This document shows, one piece after another, positions 1-6,428 of a DNA stretch of 12,130 bases (its first letter is position 1; each line of letters opens with the position of its first letter). Made by a program: the position numbers and the translations under genes. Under the pieces are notes generated by a model that saw only the letters and a list, made by a program, of their open reading frames with translations, was not told the DNA's origin and ran no database searches. Origin of the DNA: Clostridia bacterium (lineage in GTDB: Bacteria > Bacillota > DSM-521 > Neomoorellales > Neomoorellaceae); contig JASUSX010000034.1 of NCBI GenBank assembly GCA_030445875.1, forward strand, positions 1 to 12,130, given 5' to 3'.

Positions 1-807
1 CAGCAGGATAAAGCCGACGGCGTTCATCAGGCCCGGGGCCAGGTAAGAGGCAGTGAGGGCTTCGGTTACGCCCAGGATTAAACCACCCACGACAGCGCCG
101 GGAATACTCCCGAAGCCCCCCAGGACGGTAACGACGAAGATCTTGGTCATAAAAGTACCACCCAGGACCGGGGAGACGGTATAGACCAGGGAAATCAACG
201 AGCCCGCCATGCCCACCAGCGCTGCTGCCAGGGCATAAGTGAAAGCATAGATAACGTCGGTACGTACACCGACAAAGCTGGCTGCCAGCCGGTTAAGGGA
301 AGTAGCCCGGATGGCGTTGCCCAGCCTGGTACGGCCCAGGAAGAAGGTTACCAGGCCCACGAGTACTAAGGCAGCTATAAATAAGGCCAGGCGAATATAG
401 GGTATATTGGCGTTGCCGAAAACAAGCCCTGCCCCGCTGTACGATGGTGTGACGGAACGGTAGTCAGCCGACCAGGCCACCAGCATGGCATTTTGTAAGA
501 GCAAATTAAGTCCATAGGTAACAACTAGCATCATGACCATACCATAGCGTAATATCCGTTTGATAATCTGACTTTCAATAAGATAACCCAGCCCAAATAA
601 CACCAGGGCCGATACGGGTAAAGACAGGAAGGGGTCTATCCCCCACAGCTTGAATAGCCAGAAGGTTATATAAGCCCCTAGAGTTAAATAGGCTCCCTGG
701 GCCAGGTCGACGATATTCATGACGCCCCAGATCAAAGAAAAGCCTACCGCCGATAACCCGTATAAACCACCTAGCAGGAGCCCATTGATTAATACCTGCC
801 AGTCCAC
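1..807 (-). CDS. livH: Branched-chain amino acid-type ABC transporter permease (LivH family), 3' end cut by window
   Basis: Inner-membrane permease of a HAAT/Liv-type ABC importer; it would pair with a LivM-type permease and two ATPases beyond the window. I translated the minus strand by hand from a GTG at 807-805: 269 codons stay open to base 1. The N-terminus reads VDWQVLINGLLLGGLYGLSA, followed by a typical LivH segment (SLIWGVMNIVDLAQGAYLTL), several hydrophobic helices, and the conserved region RTRLGNAIRATSLNRLAA. Late glycine-rich helices include VVTVLGGFGSIPGAVVGG. Family members have about 290 residues, so only some 20 C-terminal residues are missing. The sequence AAAGGGG at 818-824 is a ribosome binding site about 10 bases before the GTG. 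An overlapping ATG at 817 opens a different frame and is a shadow. It follows the binding-protein gene by 90 bases. The true substrate cannot be read from sequence. Confidence 0.93.
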   Translation of the reverse strand, partial: MDWQVLINGLLLGGLYGLSAVGFSLIWGVMNIVDLAQGAYLTLGAYITFWLFKLWGIDPFLSLPVSALVLFGLGYLIESQIIKRILRYGMVMMLVVTYGLNLLLQNAMLVAWSADYRSVTPSYSGAGLVFGNANIPYIRLALFIAALVLVGLVTFFLGRTRLGNAIRATSLNRLAASFVGVRTDVIYAFTYALAAALVGMAGSLISLVYTVSPVLGGTFMTKIFVVTVLGGFGSIPGAVVGGLILGVTEALTASYLAPGLMNAVGFILL

Positions 808-851
808 TTAACACCATCCCCTTTAGAAGCTGTCACTAAGCTTATATTGAT

Positions 852-875
852 AGAGGGCGGCCTGAGCCGCCCTCT
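852..875 (-). repeat. Perfect 10-bp stem-loop between binding-protein and permease genes
   Basis: AGAGGGCGGC (852-861) and GCCGCCCTCT (866-875) are exact inverted repeats around a 4-base loop. It lies 22 bases after the stop of the binding-protein gene and about 45 bases before the permease start. Neither strand shows a U-tract after the stem, so it is not a classical terminator. Known binding-protein-dependent operons often carry such a hairpin, which protects the upstream message or attenuates transcription and so gives an excess of binding protein. That role is inferred here. Confidence 0.8.
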
Positions 876-897
876 GGCCGTTAATCTAAGCAACAAA

Positions 898-2136
898 TTA
901 AGGTTTGGGGAAAATCGGCTTGTTTTGTTGTAACTCCTTCGGCCAGATGACTACTACCTGGCCCTTCTGAATCTGGCTGACGGCCGCGCTGCTGGTCCCC
1001 ACATTAACGCCCTTTTCATTAAACTTGATAGGACCCCAGAAGGTCTGGATGTCCAGGTTACGCATAGCCTCGCGGACGGCGTTAACGTCCAGGCTGCCTG
1101 CCTTTTCGATGGCCTTCTGCAGGATAATACCCGTTACGGAAGCGGCGGCGCTATAATAAGCCGGTTCCTCATTATACTCCGCCTTGAAGGCTTTGGTATA
1201 GTCGGCAGCAGACCCGAAGATATCTCCCTTCCACTGCATATTGGGCGTCCACCATTCGCCGCCCATAATGCCTTCTGCATCCGCCCCCAGGGATTTGCGG
1301 AAATCGGGGATAGAGGTGGCGATGGTGAAGGCCATGATCGCCGGCTTATAACCGAGGTCCTTAGCATTACGCACGGCCAGGACGCCGTCGGCCAGGTAGC
1401 CGGTACCCAGAAGGATCTGCGCCCCGGCCCCTTTAATCTTGGTAATCATGGAAGAAAGGTCTTTCGTGTCGGCCGGGTATTTGTCGTAATAGACGACTTC
1501 AAAGCCATTGGATTCAGCGTAACTTTTGGCGCCCTCGGCCACCGACAGGGAGAAAAGGGCATCGGGGGAGATGATAGCCACCTTTTTCAGGTTGGGGTCC
1601 AGGTTTTTGGCTAAATCCAGGACGCCATTGAGGTAAGTTGTCGCCAGGGGTAAAACCCCGAACAGGTTCTTATAGCCATGCTCGTACAATGAAGGGGCGT
1701 TGGCCAGGGGCACAATGGTCAACTTGTTGTACTTCTCGGCTATGGCGGCTGTGGCCGCGGAAATACCGCTGGAATAGGGGCCCAGCAAGAAGTTTACCTT
1801 TTCCTCGGTTATCAGTTGCTCCGTCAGCTTGGCGCTGCGCTGGGCGTCGGACTGGTCGTCCTTGTAGATGATGTCGATTTTATATTTTTCCCCGTTAATG
1901 TTTATGCCGCCGGCATTATTCACGGTCTTCTGCCAGAGGTCGTAACCCTGTTTCGTAAGGGTACCCTCGCGGGACATCTGCCCGGTAAAGGACAGGGAAG
2001 CGCCAATCTTGAGTACCTTTTCACCCTGCTCCCCGCCCTGGCTTGAGCTGCCGCCTTTACTGCCGCAGCCGGCCAACAATAGGGCCGCACCCAGGATCGC
2101 TACCATCAGGCATGTTGCTAAACGCTTCATTTTCAT
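898..2136 (-). CDS. livJ: Liv/HAAT-type ABC transporter substrate-binding lipoprotein
   Basis: Extracytoplasmic ligand-binding lipoprotein (412 aa) of a Leu/Ile/Val-type importer, type I periplasmic-binding fold. Residues 1-24 form a lipoprotein signal peptide: basic start MKMKR, hydrophobic core, lipobox LAGC with the lipidated Cys at 24, then a Ser/Gly linker. The mature domain begins with LKIGASLSFTGQMSREG and continues with the family segments AQRSAKLTEQLI and NFLLGPYSSGISAATAAIAE. The ATG at 2136 has AGGAGG at 2143-2148, six bases upstream; an ATG two codons later is less well spaced. It lies between a GntR-type regulator gene (187 bases upstream) and the LivH permease gene. This family also binds amides, urea, short-chain acids and aromatic compounds, so leucine specificity should not be assumed. 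Confidence 0.93.
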   Translation of the reverse strand: MKMKRLATCLMVAILGAALLLAGCGSKGGSSSQGGEQGEKVLKIGASLSFTGQMSREGTLTKQGYDLWQKTVNNAGGININGEKYKIDIIYKDDQSDAQRSAKLTEQLITEEKVNFLLGPYSSGISAATAAIAEKYNKLTIVPLANAPSLYEHGYKNLFGVLPLATTYLNGVLDLAKNLDPNLKKVAIISPDALFSLSVAEGAKSYAESNGFEVVYYDKYPADTKDLSSMITKIKGAGAQILLGTGYLADGVLAVRNAKDLGYKPAIMAFTIATSIPDFRKSLGADAEGIMGGEWWTPNMQWKGDIFGSAADYTKAFKAEYNEEPAYYSAAASVTGIILQKAIEKAGSLDVNAVREAMRNLDIQTFWGPIKFNEKGVNVGTSSAAVSQIQKGQVVVIWPKELQQNKPIFPKP

Positions 2137-2155
2137 TGCAGGCCTCCTCTAAAAT

Positions 2156-2197
2156 GAGATGTGTGAGGTGGGAGGTGAGAGATGGGAGTCTTGAAGC
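2156..2197 (+). repeat. Purine-rich heptanucleotide repeat array A
   Basis: Six successive 7-base units on the plus strand: GAGATGT, GTGAGGT, GGGAGGT, GAGAGAT, GGGAGTC, TTGAAGC. The consensus is roughly RRGARRT. It sits in the leader of the binding-protein gene, just upstream of its ribosome binding site, with the purine-rich strand antisense to that message. The same unit occurs at 9879-9927 and 10944-10978. The function is unknown to me. Confidence 0.75.
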
Positions 2198-2323
2198 TTG
2201 CCTGCTCTCATTTCTCCCGTTCGCTGGTGACGGCTCGCCGCCATGGGTGACCTCTCAGTTTTTCTAAGCTTACCTGTACCCATAAATATGCAGCGGCATC
2301 CCCCCCTTTCCCGGCTTAACTTC

Positions 2324-2995
2324 TTACCCCAGCTTCTCTCCTTGTAAATAGGCCTGGCGGCTGTCCTCGACGTGCACCCGCATTATTTTTTCGGCCTTTT
2401 CTTTATCTCGATCCTTGATGGCGGCCAGGAGATCCTGGTGTTCCTTCTTTAGCTCTTTATACCGCCTGCGCCAGGAGACAATCTCGGTCCTGACGATATA
2501 GTCGTGATACCGGTTAAAGAGCTCAAAGAGATGGCGGTTTCTGGTGCTGCGGAAAATCGTCTGGTTAAATTCCCAGTGCGCCTTCTGAAAGGCGGAGAAG
2601 TTATTATCTTCCAGGGCTGTTTCCATGGCAGCCTGGAGCTGCTCCAGGCACCCGATTTCCGCGGCTGTTATGTTCTCCGCCGCCAGCCGGGCTGCCATCC
2701 CCTCCAGGGCTACCATGATGGCGTAGATCTCCAGCATGTCTTGCGCGCCCATAAAGAGGACTACGATGCCCCGGCCAGGTTCATAGGAGACCAGTCCTTC
2801 CTGTTCCAGCTTGCGAAAGGCCTCCCGTACCGGAGTCCGGCTGATGTTTAGTTCCGTGGCTATTTCGGCTTCCATTAATCGCTGTCCGCAGGAGTAACGG
2901 CCTGCTAAAATACTCTCCTTCAGGTACTGGTAAACCGTGTCCCTTAACGGTCGTCGCTGGCGGATGCGGTCCAGTTGATGTTGTAGCTCATTCAA
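2324..2995 (-). CDS. GntR family transcriptional regulator, FadR/FCD subfamily
   Basis: DNA-binding regulator (223 aa). Residues 15-80 are the GntR winged helix-turn-helix, with LRDTVYQYLKESILAG, the MEAEIATELNISRTPVREAF recognition region (41-60) and the wing LVSYEPGRGIVVL. Residues 85-215 are an all-helical FCD effector domain. FCD domains usually bind a metal through D-x3-H plus two further His. Here those positions look like His140, Asn144, His186 and His208, so the second ligand is replaced by Asn. The start is TTG at 2995: GGAGGTG at 3001-3007 is five bases upstream, and the ATG at 2991 is out of frame. It is the first gene of the strand block leading to the ABC transporter and may control it, itself, or the adjacent dehydrogenase pair. 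The effector is unknown. Confidence 0.92.
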   Translation of the reverse strand: MNELQHQLDRIRQRRPLRDTVYQYLKESILAGRYSCGQRLMEAEIATELNISRTPVREAFRKLEQEGLVSYEPGRGIVVLFMGAQDMLEIYAIMVALEGMAARLAAENITAAEIGCLEQLQAAMETALEDNNFSAFQKAHWEFNQTIFRSTRNRHLFELFNRYHDYIVRTEIVSWRRRYKELKKEHQDLLAAIKDRDKEKAEKIMRVHVEDSRQAYLQGEKLG

Positions 2996-3013
2996 AGAAT
3001 CACCTCCCCCAGC

Positions 3014-3043
3014 ATATTAGATCCAGGATACTTGGAATATCAA
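3014..3043 (-). promoter_or_regulatory. Candidate sigma-A-type promoter of the GntR gene
   Basis: On the minus strand TTGATA (3038-3043; five of six matches to TTGACA) and TAATAT (3014-3019; four of six matches to TATAAT) are 18 bases apart. Transcription would begin just before the ribosome binding site, giving a leader of about 15-20 bases. The surrounding 180 bases are clearly more AT-rich than the flanking genes. It is predicted by eye only. Confidence 0.45.
3027..3041. promoter_or_regulatory. Candidate GntR operator, near-palindrome overlapping the promoter
   Basis: The minus strand reads GATATTCCAAGTATC: half-sites GATATT and AGTATC around a 3-base centre, with one mismatch between arms. 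It overlaps the -35 element and spacer of the candidate promoter, as expected for an autoregulatory site. FCD-type regulators often bind short palindromes. I see no second copy in the leader of the binding-protein gene. Confidence 0.3.
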
Positions 3044-3177
3044 ATCTTAATTTTATCTCCATTTCTTCGTGATTTCCTTCTCAAGTTTTTTTGAAATAAT
3101 CCCCACTATCTGGTTCGACACCTTGCCTTTATTGCCCTTACATTGTTACTACGTCCTGGGCCTTTCACGACGACCAT

Positions 3178-4104
3178 TTAACCCCAGTCTTCCTCGCCCT
3201 TCCTGGCCAGGCCTATAATGTCCGTTATCTTGCTAAACCCGTTCTCCTCCAGGTAGGAGGCAATGCCATTGATAATCTGAGGCATCACCAGTGGGTTGGC
3301 AAAGTTGGCCGTGCCTACCTGGATGGCCCTGGCCCCGGCCAGGAGGAATTCCAGGGCGTCGCTGGTGTTGCTGATCCCCCCCACGCCGATGACCGGGAGG
3401 TCCACCGCCCCGGCGACCTCCCAAACCATCCGCAGGGCTACCGGTTTGATGGCCGGCCCGGAGAGGCCGCCGAAAGTATTGCCCAGCACCGGCCGCCGCC
3501 GCCGGACGTCGATGGCCATGCCGGTCAGGGTGTTAATCAGAGCGACAGCGCTGGCCCCTGCCTTTTGGGCTTCCCGTGCCATCAGGGCGATGTCGGTGAC
3601 GTTGGGGGACAGCTTGACGATTATGGGCCGCTTAGTTTCCTGCCGCGCCCGGGCTACAGCCTGGTAGAGCAGGTCGGGGTTGGTGCCGAAGGGTATGCCG
3701 TCGCCTAGGTTGGGGCAGGAGAAGTTTAACTCGTAGGCGCTGATCCCTGCTTCTCCTTCCAATGCTTGGATCACCCGGGCGAATTCTTCGGTGGTTTCCC
3801 CGGCGACGCTAATGATCAGGGCTGTATCGTATTGCCGTAAGGTCGGTAGTACCTTTTCCCGGAAGGCTACCACCCCTTCTGAGGGGATGCCGACGGCGTT
3901 GAGCAGGCCGCCCGTGGTTTCGTGCAGCCGCGGTGGCGCGTTGCCTGGCCAGGGCACCGGGGCGACGCTTTTGGTTACTATGGCTCCTAGCTGGCCGGGG
4001 TTATAGACGTTGGCGCTGCCGCACTCGTAGGTGCCGGAGGCGGGCATGACCGGGTTTTTGAGCCGTAAACCGGGCAGCAGTTCTACGGAAAGGTCAGCAG
4101 CCAT
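3178..4104 (-). CDS. Class 1B dihydroorotate dehydrogenase family protein, second copy (PyrD-like paralog)
   Basis: FMN-dependent TIM-barrel dehydrogenase (308 aa from ATG 4104). Family landmarks: KNPVMPASGT (16-25), Lys45 in VTKS, Asn69 in GLLNAVG, NFSCPN with active-site Cys130 (class 1 uses a Cys base), VKLSPNVTDI (163-172), INTLTGMAID (190-199), and phosphate-binding IGVGGI and QVGTANF near the C-terminus. The start at 4104 is chosen because GGAGGTG (4113-4119) lies 8 bases upstream, against 2 bases for the ATG at 4110. The stop of the preceding PyrK-like gene and this ATG share one base (TAATG), indicating coupled translation. Against the other copy at 6429-7430, the segment usually GLQNPG reads GIPSEG and the usual FGFG reads YECG. 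It may use a different dihydropyrimidine-like or cyclic-ureide substrate; true PyrD is the alternative. Confidence 0.88.
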   Translation of the reverse strand: MAADLSVELLPGLRLKNPVMPASGTYECGSANVYNPGQLGAIVTKSVAPVPWPGNAPPRLHETTGGLLNAVGIPSEGVVAFREKVLPTLRQYDTALIISVAGETTEEFARVIQALEGEAGISAYELNFSCPNLGDGIPFGTNPDLLYQAVARARQETKRPIIVKLSPNVTDIALMAREAQKAGASAVALINTLTGMAIDVRRRRPVLGNTFGGLSGPAIKPVALRMVWEVAGAVDLPVIGVGGISNTSDALEFLLAGARAIQVGTANFANPLVMPQIINGIASYLEENGFSKITDIIGLARKGEEDWG

Positions 4105-4904
4105 TACCATACCACCTCCCCTACTGGAAAGACCGCGCCGTCCTGGCAGACCTTCTGGTAGCTATAACCTTCCGGCCTGGCCGGGTCTTTTACCTTGCAG
4201 ACGCAGCCTTTGCAGGCACCGGTACCGCAGGCCATGTGTTCTTCTAGTAAGACGTAGGCGATGAACCCGTACCTGGCCTGCAGGGGGATCAGACCCCTGG
4301 CTAAACGTCGGGAGCCGCAGGTGTAGACGCGCTGGAGGGAAGGACTTTCTTTTTCTATTATGTCTACTAGTAAGTCGGTTAAAAGGCGGCCGCCGCCTTC
4401 CTGGCCGTCGTCGGTGGAGGTGACTACGCGGCGGGAGTAACGGGCGAAGTCTTCCTCTCCCAGCAGCAGGCTGCGCTCCCGGGCCGAGAGGAAGGTATAG
4501 ACCTCCAGCCCCTGGCCTTTGGCAGCCTCAGCAATGGCCATCAGGGGCGCTGCCCCTATGCCCCGGCCTAACAGGGCGATAGCCCCTGTTGCCGGTAAGG
4601 TTATTCCCTTCCCGGAAGGTCCAATGAGTTCTACTTCTTCTCCCGCTCCCCGGCGGGCCATCTCGGCCGTGCCCTGGCCCCTTATCTTGTACAGGATCTG
4701 TATTTGCCCTTCCCGGGGCAATATGCGGTACAAGCTGAAGGGCCGGGGCAGGACCAGGTCCCGCCGTTCCCATGCTTTGAGCATGACAAACTGTCCCGGT
4801 TGGGCTGCTTTGGCTATAGCGGGCTGTTCGATAACCAGCAGGTTGTATTCGGGAGCTACAACTTTTTGCGTTACGATTTTGCCTTGGAGATACATAAGCA
4901 ACAT
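4104..4904 (-). CDS. PyrK-like ferredoxin-reductase-fold electron transfer subunit, second copy
   Basis: FAD and [2Fe-2S] subunit that would pass electrons between NAD(H) and the FMN subunit encoded next (266 aa). Domains in order: FAD-binding barrel with RPFS (54-57), a GRGIGAAP nucleotide/FAD loop (113-120), the NAD domain with YTCGS (194-198), and a C-terminal cluster motif with Cys226, Cys231, Cys234 and Cys253 (CGTGACKGC then VCQDG). This is the PyrK pattern rather than plant-type ferredoxin. The start is uncertain: ATG 4904 has GGAG only 3 bases upstream (4908-4911), while TTG 4901 and ATG 4895 have spacings of 6 and 12. It overlaps the following dehydrogenase gene by one base and lies 35 bases after a truncated XDH-type FAD-subunit gene. 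Pairing with the adjacent PyrD-like protein is inferred from order and coupling. Confidence 0.88.
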   Translation of the reverse strand: MLLMYLQGKIVTQKVVAPEYNLLVIEQPAIAKAAQPGQFVMLKAWERRDLVLPRPFSLYRILPREGQIQILYKIRGQGTAEMARRGAGEEVELIGPSGKGITLPATGAIALLGRGIGAAPLMAIAEAAKGQGLEVYTFLSARERSLLLGEEDFARYSRRVVTSTDDGQEGGGRLLTDLLVDIIEKESPSLQRVYTCGSRRLARGLIPLQARYGFIAYVLLEEHMACGTGACKGCVCKVKDPARPEGYSYQKVCQDGAVFPVGEVVW

Positions 4905-4939
4905 CTACTCCGGTTACATAATAGGTTTAAGTTCCTTAT

Positions 4940-5275
4940 TTATGCGGTCGCTTCGGCGAGGATCCGCCGAACCATAACCCCCAGCAACCCCTGCCGGTAC
5001 GCGCGGGAACCTCGCAGGACCGAGTCCCGTGGCCGCGCCACCGCCGCCGCCACCCGGGCCGCCTCGTCGATGACTTCCGGGGTAACCTTTTGGCCCTGTA
5101 AGACCTGCTCTACTTCCCTTAACCGCACCGGCTGCGGCCCTATGGGGCCGGCGGCTATGCCAACTTCCTTTATGACGCCGTTCTCCAGGACCAGGGCCAC
5201 GGCGGCGTTTAACACCGGCAGAGCCAGGGCCTTCCGCCGGGCTATGCGCTGAAAGGCGGATTTTATCCCCGGCTA
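4940..5275 (-). pseudogene. C-terminal remnant of a xanthine/CO dehydrogenase-type FAD-binding subunit
   Basis: An open frame from the in-frame TAG at 5273-5275 to the TAA at 4940 encodes about 110 residues. Typical of the C-terminal domain of XdhB/CoxM-like FAD subunits are SAFQRIARRKALALPVLNAA, IGPQPVRLREVE and DSVLRGSRAYRQGL, ending VRRILAEATA. The family has about 280-290 residues and binds FAD through N-terminal glycine-rich motifs, none of which are here. The homology stops just after the in-frame TAG. A short product from GTG 5215 is possible but would lack the FAD domain. I read it as a truncated, non-functional relic of a molybdenum hydroxylase locus. Confidence 0.8.
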
Positions 5276-5312
5276 ATCTGGCGTTGGGGCATTGGGTTCA
5301 CCTTGTCTTGCT

Positions 5313-5334
5313 AGGATCCCGAATCCAGGATCCT
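5313..5334. repeat. Short inverted repeat AGGATCC/GGATCCT
   Basis: AGGATCC (5313-5319) and GGATCCT (5328-5334) can form a 7-bp stem with an 8-base loop. AGGATCC also recurs directly at 5327-5333. It lies in the AT-rich spacer between the two gene remnants, and no T-tract follows it on either strand. It may be debris from a mobile element or recombination; no function is assigned. Confidence 0.4.
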
Positions 5335-5380
5335 TAACAATTCTATTCTACACTTCGTACTAAATTCCTTCTGCCTTTGT

Positions 5381-5428
5381 AAAAAAAATAAAAAACCAGG
5401 TAATTCTGCTGGAAACAAAATCACCTGG
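5381..5428 (-). terminator. Strong intrinsic terminator, minus strand
   Basis: On the minus strand CCAGGTGATTTTG pairs with CAGAATTACCTGG: 13 base pairs including two G-U, with a 7-base loop. TTTTTTATTTTTTTT (5395-5381) follows at once, a textbook Rho-independent terminator. It begins exactly where recognisable amidohydrolase homology ends, and is about 395 bases after the pyrE stop. It is the first strong stop signal for the pyrK-pyrD-pyrE transcript and would isolate the second PyrK-PyrD pair from it. Confidence 0.85.
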
Positions 5429-5721
5429 ATGGCCAGGACCTCACCCGCCCAGCGCCACTCTTCGTGGACGGGCGTGGTCACTTTGGAGAGCATGGCAGCC
5501 AGGGAGAGGGAGCGGAACATGGTCAGGTTGCCGCCGCAGTTGCTACCGTCTGTGCCCAGGGCGATATTAACCCCGCTGCGGGCTAGCTTATTGACAGGCG
5601 CTATACCGCTGCCCAGGGTCAGGTTGCTGGCCGGATTGTGGACCACTGAGGCCCCCCTGGTTCCCAAAAGGGCAATATCGTCGTCCGTCAGCCACACCGA
5701 ATGGATCAGAGATATTGGCAT
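5428..5721 (-). pseudogene. Internal fragment of an Atz/Trz-type amidohydrolase (cytosine deaminase/chlorohydrolase superfamily)
   Basis: The frame opening at ATG 5721 encodes a clear middle piece of a metal-dependent amidohydrolase: IHSVWLTDDDIALLG, VVHNPASNLTLGSGIAPV, a LGTDG motif, NLTMFRSLSLAAMLSK and GEVLAI. It keeps one likely metal-ligand His (IHSVW) and the LGTDG aspartate. It lacks the N-terminal H-x-H strand and the second half of the barrel. The frame continues to a TAG at 5311, but the residues after GEVLAI are encoded by a terminator hairpin and AT-rich sequence. Relatives have about 440 residues, so fewer than a quarter survive. Relatives hydrolyse purines, triazines, cytosine or related heterocycles. 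Confidence 0.8.
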
Positions 5722-5756
5722 AAGGCTCCGTCTTTCACCAGACGGTGAGGCCTTAT
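5720..5756. repeat. Interrupted hairpin at the 5' edge of the amidohydrolase fragment
   Basis: ATAAGGC (5720-5726) pairs with GCCTTAT (5750-5756), and CCGTCT (5728-5733) with AGACGG (5740-5745), around a 6-base loop with an uneven bulge (1 against 4 bases). On the plus strand it is followed by TTTCGTTTCCC, a weak T-tract. On the minus strand it lies between pyrE and the fragment. It could be a weak terminator or the scar of an inserted element. Confidence 0.45.
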
Positions 5757-5822
5757 TTCGTTTCCCTGCTTTTTATTCCTGCCGGTTATCCTGCAGTAAT
5801 TTTACTATAACATTCAATCCCC

Positions 5823-6410
5823 CTACGGCATCACCGTAATCTGCCTGCTGCCCGGCTTAACGATAGGTAGGCCCTGCCGGCACATAGGGCAGCTCTCCGG
5901 CGCGTAGGTTTCAATATCAAAGGTAATAAGGGACTGGACCGGGAGGCCAAAGTCGGCACGGCCATTGCTGCGGTCGACCAGAGCGCCTACGGCGACCGGT
6001 ATCGCCCCGTGCTGTTTCACCACTTCGATTACTTCCCGGGCCGAGCCGCCGGTGGTGATTACATCCTCCACCACCAGGACTCGCTCCCCCTTTTCCAGGG
6101 TAAAGGTACGGCGCAGGGTCATGACCCCGTTTTCCCGTTCGGTAAACAGCGCCCTCGTCCCCAGGTGGCGGGATATCTCGTAGGACATGATGATAGCCCC
6201 AATGGCCGGGCCGATAACCGTAGTAATGCCCATGCCTTTAAATTTTTCCGCCAGCTCCCGGCAGAGGATGGTGTTTTCCTCCGGGAACTGCTGCACCCGG
6301 GCACACTGGAGGTAATGGGCGCTATGCAGGCCGGAGGTCAGGACAAAGTGGCCTTCCCATAAAACCCCCGTACGACGAAAGATGGCCATGATTTCTTCCC
6401 GGGTTAACAT
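5823..6410 (-). CDS. pyrE: Orotate phosphoribosyltransferase, Thermus-family type
   Basis: Cytoplasmic enzyme that converts orotate and PRPP into OMP, the fifth step of UMP synthesis (195 aa). Evidence: ILTSGLHS-like early motif (here VLTSGLHSAHYLQCARVQ, 23-40), the PRPP-binding loop VLVVEDVITTGGS (111-123), and the C-terminal tail ESCPMCRQGLPIVKPGSR with Cys174 and Cys177, which marks the Thermus-type PyrE subfamily. ATG 6410 is preferred over GTG 6419 because GAGGTG (6417-6422) lies 6 bases before the ATG and overlaps the GTG. It starts 18 bases after the pyrD stop, as third gene of pyrK-pyrD-pyrE. No pyrF is present in the window, so OMP decarboxylase must be encoded elsewhere. Confidence 0.95.
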   Translation of the reverse strand: MLTREEIMAIFRRTGVLWEGHFVLTSGLHSAHYLQCARVQQFPEENTILCRELAEKFKGMGITTVIGPAIGAIIMSYEISRHLGTRALFTERENGVMTLRRTFTLEKGERVLVVEDVITTGGSAREVIEVVKQHGAIPVAVGALVDRSNGRADFGLPVQSLITFDIETYAPESCPMCRQGLPIVKPGSRQITVMP

Positions 6411-6428
6411 TTTCCTCACCTCAGAGAT

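Noticed and set aside
575..817. An 80-residue minus-strand frame starting MVLSGLAG
   Set aside because: It is out of frame with the LivH permease, which is open over the full 807 bases and shows clear family motifs; the short frame is a shadow.
2156..2197. Possible CRISPR array in the heptad repeats
   Set aside because: The unit is 7 bases with no spacers, and no cas genes are present.
2137..2323. Riboswitch or T-box leader before the binding-protein gene
   Set aside because: I found no T-box sequence, no specifier hairpin and no terminator/antiterminator pair, only the heptads and a GC-rich quasi-palindrome.
5311..5427. The C-terminal 38 residues of the frame containing the amidohydrolase fragment as a real protein part
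   Set aside because: They are encoded by a terminator hairpin, its T-tract and AT-rich spacer, and no longer resemble the family.
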